A model generated the notes under the pieces. It was given only the letters and a program-made list of their open reading frames with translations. It had not been told where the DNA came from and did not search any database. The translations under genes were made by a program, and so were the position numbers. Below, in pieces: positions 10,655 to 22,008 of a stretch of 64,000 nt of DNA; position 1 is the stretch's first letter, and each line of letters opens with the position of its first letter. Source of the DNA: Poa pratensis (Eukaryota; Streptophyta; Magnoliopsida; Poales; Poaceae); contig CAMZMU010000107.1 in the NCBI GenBank assembly GCA_947311845.1, forward strand, positions 40,824,838-40,888,837, written 5' to 3'.

Positions 10655-13123
10655 TCTATACCTAATAATAAAAGCATTAAGCCTTCTTCTCGTACGTCGT
10701 TGAAAATACCCTAAAGTTCGCACAAATTACCCACCACTGCCACCCATAAGCCATGTAGCAATTCGTTTTTTCCTTTCTCGTACGTCCTACAGCCTCGCCC
10801 GCTCGCGTGATCAAACTTCGACCGAAGTGGGCTTCTGACCGTAAAAAGAAAAAACCGCTTCTTTCGTAAAGGGAGTCCTCGTACGTCCTGTTCCAGCCCG
10901 CTCCGCCCCGATCAGAAACACCACAACACGTCTCATGCATGAGAGCGTCTCCACCGGGACCCCTCAAACAAGTGTCCGGCACCCTCCAATTGATCCTTGT
11001 TTGAGGGGTGTCGGACACACGTCCGGACAAAATTTAGAGGGTGCCCACAGCGGCATCCTCCAAAAGCACCCCCAAAATCTGAACAGTGTACTAGTCATTA
11101 TCACAAACACCTTGTGGGGAGGTTTGCAAAGGATGAACTTGGCGAGAAACAAATTCAGCTGAACGAATTTCAGCTAGCAAACACATACCAACAACAACAC
11201 ATATTCAGCTAACACAAATCTTGGCAAAAACAAGCAAAAACCTGAAGAAAGATTCAGCTACAAGAACTCTGTCGCGAGAAAGGCATGGTCTGCGTCCTCC
11301 TTTGCGAGGCGAACTCCATGGCTGTCGCCATGGGCTCGGGTGAGGCGAGAGGCACTAGCAAGCACAAACAGCAACGCAAGCACGACACAACTACCTGCTA
11401 GCACAAACACCACGCATCCCACATGTGTGGAAGAGCACGAAGCCAAGAGCAGCAAAGTTGTCATCAAGAAATCGATCGAAACACAAGACGATTTACCGGT
11501 TGCCAAATGAACAAGGAAATCGATCCAAGCATCAGCACACCACCTCCCCGATCTGAACTCTGAACCGGCCTAGCCCAGCACACCACCTCCTCGTTCTGAA
11601 TTCTGAACCTCCCCGATATGAACTCTGAATCAATCCAAGCGGGTGTGTGCACGGTACTAGCAGGCCGAGGCTCACTGGCCAGCCAACCCTTAGACGCGCG
11701 GGCGAGCTTGGCGAGGCCAGCCATGGAGCACGGCCAGTTGCACGACCTGACCGTGGCCAGCCATGGAGCACGGCCCAGGAGCCTGCGCAGACGCCGCACC
11801 TGACCGTGGCCGCCCGCATCAAGCCATGGCCGAGGGAGGGCTGGTCCTGGACATGCCCCGGTCTCCCGCATCCAGCTCGTCCACGACTCCACGCGCGGTC
11901 CGGATCTAGACGGTGGCTTGCCTTGCCGCGGCTACAGTAGGGCCTTGCCTTGCGCGGCGGCGACCTCGGCTCGGCGGAGGTCCACCACCAACCGGCTTCG
12001 ATGCGCTGCTCCTCTCACGGAACTCGACGGCGAGGTGGAGACCAGATCGACGCCGCGGACTGCTCGCCGCCACCGTCGGCCTCGAGCTCCTCCGATTGCT
12101 CGACGACGAGTCGCGGCGGCGCCGGCCTCTCCGGTATGAGCAAGGCTACGGTGGCAGAGCCAGGGCAGGAGGGCAGAGCGCGGTGGGCAACGGCGGCATG
12201 GTCGTGGAAGAGAAGCAGCGGGAGGAAGAGAAGTGGCTGACATGTCGGCCAGTGGTTGCAATTGATGCCCGTATGGATGTCCGACACCCTAGAGGGCCTC
12301 CAAGCATGCTATAGAGGCTTTGAAGGTGCCGGACATATTTTTGCTCCAAACTCACTTTTAGGGTGTCCCGGTGGTAATGATTTTTGTGGTCCGAACCCCT
12401 AAAGAGACTTTGAAGGGCCATTTAGAGCTCCCGGTGGAGATGCTCTGAGTCTACCTCGGTCTGGCAGCCAACTCCGCGCGGCAGCACCACCCAGATCCCT
12501 TGAGGTAAGCACATACTATGAATGATATTTTATTATTAGCTTACTTGTATCCGGGAAGAGAAACTGGAGCCCCTGAAAATTGATATATACGATTATCCTA
12601 CTATTCGATTATTGAATGATTATAGGGAAAGAAGCAGAAAGAACCAAAGGAGGGCTAGAACTATAGGTCCCTGCACACTCAAATGCATGCCTGATTATAG
12701 CCTTCCCGGTACATAGTTCAATATACATTCATTTAAATTTAAATTTGAACAATATCAATACTTTCAAACAACAAATGAGTTGAAATTTAGCTGATATTTT
12801 ATCTGCTCACGCGTGTATTTATTTCTACTACTCCAGATTGCCCACACCGATATCAAAATAGCTGCATCCTCTTGCTTGACTACATAGTGATCTACAAAAT
12901 CATATGCCCATGTATACATGATGTGAGTTTAAAGCAATTTAATTTCCAGCTGCATATGCCAAATTATTTATTGTATTTGAGAGTACATAAAATTAAGGCA
13001 ATAAAACTAACATTTAAGATGAAAGGGCAAATTGAGCCTAGGATTATATTTTTTGTTGTTCCAACGTTCTTTTACACAAAATTTTCTTTCACTCCCGTTG
13101 CAACGCACGGGCATGTTTCCTAT
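10655..13123 (+). mobile_element. Helitron-like element, non-autonomous
   Basis: The left end follows an A and begins TCTATACCTAATAATAAAAG, a start common to grass Helitrons. The right end has the hairpin CCCGTTGCAACGCACGGG (13094-13111), then a short spacer and CTAT in place of the usual CTAG or CTAA before a T. There is no terminal inverted repeat or target duplication, as expected for Helitrons. No Rep/helicase is present. A Harbinger-like element at 10943-12445 makes up most of its length. The degenerate 3' terminus lowers confidence. Confidence 0.58.
10943..12445. mobile_element. Harbinger-like element with TGA duplication
   Basis: The ends are GAGCGTCTCCACCGGGA and its inverted match TCCCGGTGGAGATGCTC, flanked by TGA at 10940-10942 and 12446-12448. 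A 3-bp TNA duplication and a GCATCTCCA-type terminus fit PIF/Harbinger superfamily elements. Subterminal sequence repeats GTCCGGCAC/GTCCGACAC motifs. No transposase was identified; the GC-rich interior at 11640-12240 has open frames on both strands that look like composition artefacts. Confidence 0.65.
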
Positions 13124-13275
13124 TATACATAAAGAATACACTTCACGGGGATATTTAGCCTTTGTCGATTAATATTTTGATAGATTTGTCCAAAACATTT
13201 TTATGCGGGCAGTGGTTTGTTGGAGAGTAACTTACTCTTTCACGACTTGAGATGAACAACGAATTACTGGTTTTT

Positions 13276-13330
13276 TTTTTGGCTTATTTGGATGAATGGT
13301 TTGAGGGATTCACAAATTTCTTTATTTTGG
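13276..13330 (+). repeat. Second copy of a 50-bp segment also at 10346-10400
   Basis: Both copies read GGCTTATTTGGAnGAATnGTTTG followed by GGGATTCA and AATTTCTT. They lie on either side of the Helitron-like element in direct orientation, about 2.9 kb apart, with similar but not identical flanks. Confidence 0.6.
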
Positions 13331-13696
13331 TCTAGTTTGGCAAAGGGGAGGAAGAGACAAACCAGCATGTACGTACATACGTAATTACGTGAACAGTATA
13401 CACGCATCAGTACACGTCTACGGACGCCACTGCACACATAGATGCTTCACCACGTGCCCCCCCTGTCTCCACTCTCGTGCTCATTTTCATCCATCTTCTT
13501 CGACAAAATGGTTAAAACGAAATGGAGAAGAAGCATCCAATGCTGTTTTTTCACCTACCTTCTTGTTTCTTGGTTGCTCACTCATGGCGTAAGGAGAAGC
13601 CATTTCACTCATTCAGCTCAGTAGCCCGCTCCAGCTCGTAAAATACTCCCAGTCAACTCACACCCAGCAGCAAAAGAAACCAAAGAATCTGCATCG

Positions 13697-14399
13697 ATGG
13701 ATCGGCAGCAGCACCACCGGCTGGTGACCGGAATGCCGCGCGAGTCCGCGCTCCCTCCACCGGACGCGCTCCCCCCATCCTCCTACATCGCCGGGGGCGG
13801 CGGCGTGGACGTGGTGGCGCGGGACGCGGCGGCGCAGGCGCTGGGCGCCGTCATCCAGCTGCACTTCGACAAGACGGTGGAGAAGAAGCGGTCCGCCGAC
13901 GCGCAGAAGCAGGAGCTCTGGCGCCTCTTCCTCGCCTTCCTCCTCGTCCTCTCCGTCGTCCTCTCCGCCGTCGCCACCTCGCCGCCCGCGCGGCTCCAGT
14001 GCCGCCACCTCTGGGCGCCCGCGGGCTTGCTCTCGCTGGCCCACCTCGCATTCTACGCCGCCGTCGCGCACCACCTCCGCTGCCTCAACGGCTTCCGGTC
14101 CGTCCCTTCGCTCCATTCATTCGCTTGCTTCCGGATGGCTTGAAGCTTGGCTGATCTTGGTGAATTGCAGGTACCAGCGGCGGTGCCACAAGCTGACGCT
14201 GGCGCTGGCGGCGGACCGGCTGCGGATGCTCAAGTCGGCGGGCGAGGTGGTGGCGGCGGCCGACGTGGAGGTGCCCTACCAGGAGCCGCACGAGAGCTAC
14301 CTTGCCAAGTTCAGGCGCAGCTGGGCGGTGCACTTCGCCTTCCTCATCGCCACATTCGCATTCTCCGTCGCAGCCGCCGTCGCAATCCTCTGCTTCTAG
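13697..14399 (+). CDS. Membrane protein of unknown function, two exons
   Basis: Exon 1 is 13697-14097 and exon 2 is 14171-14399. The 73-bp intron has a GTCCGT donor and a TTGCAG acceptor, and the joined frame reads through LNGFRYQRRCHK to a stop, giving 209 residues. The N-terminal third is hydrophilic, with VIQLHFDKTVEKKRS followed by a short charged linker. Hydrophobic segments lie at about 74-94 (LWRLFLAFLLVLSVVL), 104-125 (LWAPAGLLSLAHLAFYAAV) and 184-208 (FAFLIATFAFSVAAAVAIL), suggesting two or three membrane spans with a C-terminal anchor. Codon use is strongly GC-biased like other grass genes, and the ATG is the first in the transcript-like region. I do not recognise a characterised family; it looks like a plant-specific small membrane protein. 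Confidence 0.8.
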
Positions 14400-15132
14400 C
14401 TTCTCACCATTATTATTAGCTTCTGAATCCGTTCTTCTGCTGCTGTCACCATGAACTGAATCGATTCTCGCCTCTGCTCACCAAGAACTGAATCGATTGC
14501 TGAATCGACTGTGTTGTGTTTTTAGTGCCAGAATGTTCAGAGTTACTAATCGATGTTGCCCACATTAATTGTCAGTGAGATCTTGCTTGGTGCTACCAAC
14601 ATCATGATTCCGACCAGCTCTAGCTTTGCACTTGGCCTAATCATAACACCGATGTGACACCACATCCTTGAGACACAATTGGCTCTGTCAATCACATATC
14701 TTGTGTAAGCAGAGACATATGGTACTAGTCGTATACAGGACTCGAAATCAAGGAAGATTTCACTCAACTTATGTGGGTCACAGGGATCCCCCATCAATTC
14801 ATCATAATTGTGTTCAGACAAGTTCTTTTTATTTCTCTCTATAGAAATTAAAATGGAATGAATCCATGGTTCACATCTTACTACAACTGTACTGGCACAT
14901 GTTACAACACAGCCTCCTTCCATGTCGCTGGAGGTTGATTGAGTATATTGGCTAGAATATCATCAAATGAACGCTGAAGAAAAGAAACAACTGATTCATG
15001 GAAAGCTCTCCTGGGAGCTTCCAGTTCATCATGCTGGCAACAGATGAAACGGTTCCTGCGTTCCAGGTCAGCATCCAGCTGACATTGTTGTTGGCAAGCT
15101 GCAGAACACCATCCATGGAACCAACAGTAGGG
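14400..15132. other. Convergent intergenic region
   Basis: It lies between two convergent genes and probably holds both 3' UTRs. A 125-residue minus-strand frame (14546-14923) has no recognised similarity and is not called. Confidence 0.5.
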
Positions 15133-17889
15133 TTAGGCGGCCTTGAGGACGGTGCAGAGTGAGTTATAAGCGTTGACGCAGAGCTTAAACTTCTCCTCGG
15201 CAACGGCCTACACACATATGTAAACAGCACATCCTCTGTGAACATCTGCATCTTCTCACGTGGATCTAAGACTGACAGTTCGTAGCGGTTTGTGCTGTTG
15301 TTTAAATCGCACAAGAACTGAACTGGTTTACCTGTGAAGAGCCCGGGTGCTTGTCAGGGTGCCACCTGAGAGCAGATGTGCGGAACCTGCAAGAACACCA
15401 CAAGTAATCCAGGTGAACACCATAGGACTGCTAAAATTTGTAACAGTGCCAATACAAGCAAACATTTGAGGAGCAATGCCAAAGGGTAAACTCACGCTGT
15501 TTTGACATCATCTAGGGTTAGAGGACCACATGGTGGTAATCCAAGGGTGACCCTGTGCACATGTGAGCCGACGCCGGCTGTTTCAGAGATGTCGTCGTCG
15601 TCGCTTTCGTCTTCACTGTTGCTTACAACCCTTTGTCTTCGTGATTCACCGGCCCGTCTGAATCCAGACGATGAATCTCTGAAGTGAAAATCCTCCCATG
15701 ACATGTTGGACCAAGTAAAACCACGGTCCTCACCAAACATGGTTTCGAAAATATTTTCAGGATTCACATGACGCGTCTCGTAGAAAAAGTTGTAGAACTT
15801 CGCCTTGTCCCTCTTGTCTGCAAATAAGAACATGCATATTTAAGTGTAGTTTTTTACGGTATGAAAGCTACTTGAAGTAATCTGTATGCTGCACGACACA
15901 AATCAATGCTATATAACCCGTGAAAGTTCAACAAAGGACTGTAACGAAATAGGAAACCACATAATGTAATGCCATATATTCCGGACCCATGTAGTTGAGT
16001 TGTAGCAGTTGCTTGGCAGTATATTCTCGCGTAGTTTCCAATTAAATAAATCCTATCCTGATATGTAACTATACAAGATATACAGAAAAGGCAATACCAG
16101 ACATGCAAACAGCTTAATAGAAATCCTATGGGACCACTTGACTGATATAAAAACTACACATAAAGTTCAGAAATGCTAAAGGACCACACTGATATTTCCA
16201 AGGAAGCATTGCACCAAAAAGCAAAAAATGCATCCATTGTGCTAAGAGGGAATCATACGCTTTCTTTGATGGTGTACTCCTTGTCCAGATTTTGCTGAAT
16301 TGTGATCCTGAGGTCTTTTTCTGAAGGTTTGGAACCGTGGCAGATCATGCGAATTAGCAAAGCTGCCCACACTTCCATCCTGGAGGGAACACAAGTGCAT
16401 CACAAACTTGAGATACCATATCAACAAAAAATGGATGGTGGCTATTGTTCCAAACTCTTATCCTTGTAGAGCCTTAGTTATCCCAGGCGAGGAAGGATAA
16501 TGAAGTTCAAATGAAACCTCAAACAGAAATTTCACCTGTAGAAGAGGTGATGACTTTCCATATAGAAGGTAATTTTTTAGGGCCTTCTTTCCTTCTGCTC
16601 GTTTTTGACGAACAACGTATCTCTCACATTTCTGTTAAGAATTAATACCCATGAGAACTATTTTAAAAGATCCATTGTCGAATGCTAACTAATAATAGTA
16701 AGGCAGTTTCCAAGTGCAAGTCATATAACGATTTTACTCTCCACGTGATGAATCGAAATTGGTTTGGCTACAAAACACATGGCAGAAAACGAATGGATAA
16801 CACAACTAAAGCTGCTCAATTTCATTTTCAGCAAAACATAAATATTATCAAGTCTGTTTAGTTGCATGAGTATGCAAATATCCTAAGGACAAGTATCGAA
16901 TAAATTTATCTTAGTACTGAACTGTGGCATCTAACTACTCCCTCCGATCCTAAAAAAGTGACGTGAGTTGTACCTAAAAGTTGTACGTGATCAGTACATT
17001 CCCAGCGACATTTATACTGGACCGGAGGGAGTATATAATTCCTTAGTATCTAGCTATAAAATTGTGACATCAAGTTAAACTGCTGATTTGAGCCTCTGGA
17101 CTTGAAGTATGTTTGATATTGGTGATACCCATGTTCCCAAATCAGATAACAGTAGACATACCTTGGATAGCTTCCTTTCTCCATGCTCATGCTGCATAGT
17201 GAATTGGCAGCAGGAAATTAATGTTAGTATACTAGGTATAGATCTACGGAATAATAAGAACCAAAGTCATACTGGAAATTGTAAATCATGTGGAACCCTA
17301 GGCAAAGAAAAATTGAAGTTCATGTATCGCGCTGCTTCACATGTTATAACTACTTGAAATGGGGACTGAAATCAGAATACAGCAAGTTTATTGTTTAAGG
17401 ACAAGCCAAATGTGCAACACTGAAACCCAGCTGCCATATGCAATCAAGATGTCGGTGTTTCAATATTCAGAATTGGGAATTTATGTGTTTATTGCTTAGT
17501 TTCGGAACCCAAAACTGTATGTTGCAGAATAAGCATCTACCGGAAGCAGCAGCAGCAGTGGTATGAATTTACCTAACAATACAAAATCCAACAAGCTGGG
17601 CATTGCTAGAGATTACAACTGAACATTTGCTAGAGCATCTATCGAAAGCTACTAGTTACAATTATCGCCAGACATAGTGATCCATTCAGCCACTCAGCAA
17701 ACCGAATTGATCATCCTGCAAACTGAAACGAGGACGAAAAGGGGAAAGGGAAAATCAAGGCGGGCACACCTTACAATCCCACTTGGACTTCCACTTGGCG
17801 TGCGCGACGGGCGTGGAGTGGAACGACGCCGCGGCGAAGAGCTGGCTCCGGAGGCCGGGCAGGCCCTTGCTCCACGAGGCGGCGTGCAT
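15133..17889 (-). CDS. J-domain protein, probably mitochondrial
   Basis: Seven exons with consistent phases: 17889-17770, 17191-17162, 16631-16536, 16379-16259, 15817-15496, 15386-15332 and 15207-15133. They total 819 bp, giving 272 residues. The N-terminus MHAASWSKGLPGLRSQLFAA with FHSTPVAHAKW just after looks like a mitochondrial presequence: Arg/Lys, Ser, no acids, FHST before the basic stretch. The middle has a basic segment (RYVVRQKRAEGKKALKNYLL), then FYNFFYETRHVNPENIFETM and an acidic run EDESDDDD. The J-domain is C-terminal (about 221-270) with the catalytic HPD tripeptide at 239-241 in LRWHPDKHPG, ending in EEKFKLCVNAYNSL. J-proteins stimulate Hsp70 ATPase activity; partner and cargo are unknown. 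No lesion was found. A Stowaway MITE lies in the intron between exons 2 and 3. Confidence 0.88.
16938..17031. mobile_element. Stowaway MITE in J-protein intron
   Basis: The ends are CTCCCTCCGATCC and GGACCGGAGGGAG, inverted, with TA duplications at 16936-16937 and 17032-17033. The 94-bp length is typical of Tc1/Mariner-derived Stowaway elements. Confidence 0.9.
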
Positions 17890-18268
17890 CCCGGCTGGCG
17901 GGGGACGAATCTCCGGCTCCCCTTGCGCCCAAGAGGGGAAAATGGCGATCGAGAGAGACGAGGAGGATTCAAGCTGGCATATGGGCGGTGGCCTCCTTGG
18001 ATGCGCCTCCGCCGCTGGAATTTTTGGGCAAAGACCGCACCTTTCTTCCCCGTCTCTCGCCGGCGGCCGCTTTTTTTCTTCTTCTCCTACCCACGCACCT
18101 GGGAGAGGAAGCTGATACAATATGGGCCTGAAGCTAAGCCCATTAGTTTATGGATACCATAACCCAGGCCTGAATTAACCACTCCGAGCCCGGCCCGGTA
18201 AATTCGTTACGTACGTTCCCTGCGGGAGGCGGAGTCGCGATCGCCGCCAGACGTACAGATCGACCGAC

Positions 18269-19729
18269 ATGCTTCCGTCGGAAAATCGCAGCGGCCGTCC
18301 GGCCATCGCCGCCGCCAACTCCGGTGACGTGGCTCCACTATGGTCTTCTCTCCCCACGGATCTGCTCGGACTGGTCGGCTGGCGGGTGTTGGCCGGGGAC
18401 CTGCTGGACTAAGTCCGGTTCCGCGCCGTGTGCACGGATTGGCGCGCTAGCACGCTCTGCCCGCGGGGGCGTGGCATCATCGATCCACGGTTCCACCCGC
18501 GTCGGTGGATGCTACTCCACGAGGGTCACGATGTCCACCCGGCCGACGGCAAGAAACGCTTCTTCAATCCCTCCAACGGATCATTCGTCTGCGTTCGGCT
18601 CCCGCTCTTAACTAGCCATCGTGTCCTTGTGTCGGTCGATGGCCTCCTTCTCCTGCAGTCGGAGCACCGTCGAGACATTGACGCTATGGTCTTGCTCATT
18701 CACCCCTTCACTGGTGATGTCGTGAAGCTCCCTCCTCTCATGCCCCTCTTGGAATCCTACTGGGCGATGGTTCCTGATATGGGGCGATATGCTTGGGTGC
18801 CTCTCGACTTTGTTGCATCCGTGGGCGTGAGCGTAGATGGGACGACAACGGTCATGATCGTGCATCACTATTTGAGGTATGTATTTTTCGCTACCACCAA
18901 TGATAAGCATTGGAGTGTTTCAACTTGGAACCTCCCACTCTTCTCCAAGCTAATATCATTCCAAGGGAAGCTATATATCTTGGAGCATCCCACCACATGT
19001 AGCGGCGGACAACAGATTCTGCAACTCGATCCACCTTTCCATGAACATGGCATGACGATGTCGCCTTCTTTAATGCCACCCACTTTGTTCGCCACGTGCC
19101 CGGAAGCAGTGGCGGAGGCAGAATTCAGTCACGCCCCGGGCTAAATGTATCCAAGGAGTGGCAATTAGTGGTAAACAGTGATAAAAATGCTACAGTAGTG
19201 AACAGTGTTACAAAGGATTTCAGTGTCACACCCAGGGCCATGGCCAGGGTGGCCCGGGGCCTGGCTCCGCCCCTGCCCGGAAGGCAAATGTCTCGGCTTC
19301 TTCGATCTAGCCGAATGTGAATTGGAGATCCTAGTGTTTGGTTTGGGGAGTAATAAAAACACTCTACTGGTTTACAAACTAGCTGATCTTGTCATGCGAA
19401 AATTTGCCCCAGTAACAACCATCGGAGGTAATACTATATTCCTCGATATCAAAACAATTCCGGGTGTCCCGAAGGGTGATTTATACCTTTCAAGGAGCAT
19501 GACTAGCAGCTACAGGTCGATGCCTACCACTACCAGCGACACGATCGTATGGTTCCATCACAATTGTCTTTGGCAGTACCACCTAAATATCGGTATATCA
19601 TCGCGGATAATGGGTGGATGTGTCTATGATAGTTACAGCGGCAGGTGCACTTGTGGCCTCATTTACCACATCTACGACTGCTGCCATTGCCCTGACAAGA
19701 AGGTTAGCTGGTATCTATTCAACATTTAG
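18269..19729 (+). pseudogene. F-box/DUF295 pseudogene, inverted copy of 977-2242
   Basis: Begins MLPSENRSGRPAIAAANSGD and aligns along its full length with the intact F-box/DUF295 protein at 977-2242. Two lesions are visible. First, codon 48 is TAA (18410-18412) where the intact copy has a Tyr codon in LLDYVRFRAVC. Second, a 169-bp hAT-type MITE plus an 8-bp duplication (19107-19283) interrupts the codons for ATCPE and brings an in-frame TAA at 19142. Outside these two sites the frame stays open to the stop at 19727-19729, including TFATCP-like and LAECELEILVFG blocks, so loss of function was recent or the reading frame was under selection until recently. It shares a 380-bp divergent upstream region with the J-protein gene. 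Confidence 0.88.
19107..19275. mobile_element. hAT-type MITE inside F-box pseudogene
   Basis: The termini are CAGTGGCGGAGGCAG and CTGGCTCCGCCCCTG (inverted), with the 8-bp duplication CCCGGAAG at 19099-19106 and 19276-19283. An 8-bp duplication and a CAGnGGCGGAGCC terminus identify a non-autonomous hAT (Tip100-like) element. It is 169 bp long; with its duplication the insertion is 177 bp, a multiple of three. Confidence 0.9.
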
Positions 19730-20966
19730 TTGTTTTTCGGCTTGAGCAAGTGCTGTGTACCGTGGGTGAGCTCACATATAAATGTATGAACAGGATTATA
19801 CGTAGTTCTCTGGTATGATTCATAATGGATGGAATGTGAAAATAGTGTATTACGTCGTACCATACTGGGTACTCCTAATCTGTATTGAATTCAGTTGTAC
19901 GTTATCCTTATGCACATTATACATGAGCAGTCATGAAATCATCTACTGATAGTTCCGAGCAGATACAAAGTTCTTACTCATTAGATTGCCTCACTTGTCC
20001 TCTCCTCTAGAAGTTAAATTCTTTCGACTTTTCATCCGATGAAGTAAAACTTGACTACAGTTGTACCCGCAATACTGTATTTGATTAATTCAGAAAATTT
20101 CGAGAAATTATGATTTGTTTTTTCAAGATTCACTATAATTTGGACATGCTATGTCAGGAGTGTAATGCTCTAAAAAGTTCTTCCAAATAATATAAAGCAT
20201 TCATAAAATATTTACGGATAGTTTTTAGAATTTTCAGACTTTTTATTTTGTAGTAAAAACTATCAAATTTCAATAGTAATTATTAAAAATTAAATTTCTA
20301 GAATAGTTACAGTGTATTTGATTTATTGGATTTTTCTGAAAAATTCTAGAAACTGAAATTATTTCTCATGTGCTGTCTAGCAGGTTTACAGTTACTCTAT
20401 ACTTTCTCCTGCTCATCCGTTGATCGACTCGTGAGTTGTCTACAAAATTAGGAAAATCACACGTGAAAAGCTTGTACCTTTAGTCCCTAGAGATTGTTTT
20501 AGACCGTGCATGTATTTTTTGATTGTTTAGGGGCGATGTGGTGTGATGCTTTTTTTAGTTGAGCTACACACGAGGTGATTTTATTTACGAAACCTCGAAA
20601 AGGGTGGGGAGCCCCCAGTTGCATTATAAAAGAAAAGAGTTGATCCAGTTAATTATGGAACCAGATCGAAAAACCATACATCACACGGTTAACTTCCGGA
20701 AACCGGCAAACACCACGCACTACAAATCATGGAACGTCCTCCGTGCATAGCGTGAATTTTGAATTTTAGCCGAAAAGGAAGCCTATAACAAAACCATCCT
20801 AACAAGATATTTATTGTCTTTTGCTCGTTGTTTTCGGAACTTAACTTCCGCATCACTAGATTTCGTACTACGTACTGATCAGTTCACCCTCCTTAACTTT
20901 TTATGCACTAACTAACAAGGTCCTATGACATTGACTAGATCCAGACTTCTTTGTAGATATGTTATA
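19730..20966. other. AT-rich intergenic, no gene recognised
   Basis: Stops are frequent in all frames. Nothing repeat-like was identified apart from the adjoining Stowaway element. Confidence 0.5.
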
Positions 20967-21103
20967 CTCCCTCCGTCCAATAATAAGTGTTTCAAGTTTG
21001 CTCAAAAGTGGATGTATGTAGACATGTTTCATGTATAGATACATCCACTTAGATACATCCACTTTTGAGCAAACTTGAAACACTTATTTTTGGACGGAGG
21101 GAG
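20967..21103. mobile_element. Stowaway MITE, near-perfect hairpin
   Basis: 137 bp with ends CTCCCTCCGTCCAA and TTGGACGGAGGGAG-like inverted repeats, flanked by TA. Almost the whole element folds on itself through AAGTGTTTCAAGTTTGCTCA and its complement. Confidence 0.93.
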
Positions 21104-21436
21104 TACAAAATAGGAAAGGTGCGCGATGGCTGCTCCGTCGCCAGCCTAGTGAGTACATCAGGTGAACCTCGTTGGCCTTCTACTATCAGTGGTCGTCCCC
21201 AATTAGTTTTTACCGTAACGCAAAGCGCTCTGGTGAAATGCCCAATAATTTTAAGTATGTTCCCTCTATCCTTTTCACTGCTGCTACTGATTTTCCTCGG
21301 CGTTATCTAAATTTTTTTAGCACATATGTTCTTAATAATGCTAAGCAAGTGGCATTTTTTTCTTAAGTTTCCCTAACCCATTCTCGCTCACCGTGGCTGG
21401 GATAATCATTCTTGCTGCATGCCATATGACCCTTTA

Positions 21437-21572
21437 GGCCCCGCTTGGGAACCGGGTAGATATCTACCTCCGTAAAATACGACGGGATCTGCTTGTAAAT
21501 TACGGGTCAAACTTGGTCCGTGTTTTTTTCCGGCCCATTTACGGAGCAAATACTGCTCTTCCAAGCGAGGCC
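21437..21572. mobile_element. Tourist MITE
   Basis: 136 bp bounded by GGCCCCGCTTGG and CCAAGCGAGGCC (inverted with one mismatch) and by TTA duplications at 21434-21436 and 21573-21575. Confidence 0.85.
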
Positions 21573-21941
21573 TTAGGATATGTCTTACGGTGTTCCTCAA
21601 TTTTGGTGATTTACTAATAGTCCATAGATAACCAAAACCCGAAACAAGTACTAGTAAACCCAAAACTTCACACAAACAAGTTTTTTGTTTCTCCAATTCT
21701 CCCCAAAACAAGTACTCCGAGGAACTTTATAACTGCCTGGGCTAGAAACTTTCGGCCTCGCACACTCCGGAACCCAATATAGCACGTCCACAAGATCTGG
21801 GCCTGTCGCGCGGAAATCGAGACAAATTGATCGAGAGACGATGGGCTCAATACGAAAGCACGTCGCCTGGCCCATCAGGTTGGTAGTTTCCCAGTCGGAT
21901 TAGGTCTCATCCCACGGATCGCCTGGCCCATCATCGTCTGG

Positions 21942-21947
21942 TATATA
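21942..21947 (+). promoter_or_regulatory. TATA box of DUF3615 gene
   Basis: TATATA 62 bp upstream of the ATG at 22009, the usual distance for a short plant 5' UTR. The leader between them is CA- and GA-rich. Confidence 0.5.
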
Positions 21948-22008
21948 GCTCTGATCTCTTGCCTGCCACACACACACAGACAGTCGAGCCAGCTGATCGA
22001 CGACGACG

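Noticed and set aside
11640..12260. Overlapping open frames on both strands in the GC-rich interior of the Harbinger-like element
   Set aside because: Frames overlap on both strands, are Arg/Ala/Pro-rich and match no family; high GC alone explains the lack of stops.
14546..14923. 125-codon minus-strand frame between two convergent genes
   Set aside because: No similarity recognised, no splice partners, and it lies where the 3' UTRs of both genes are expected.
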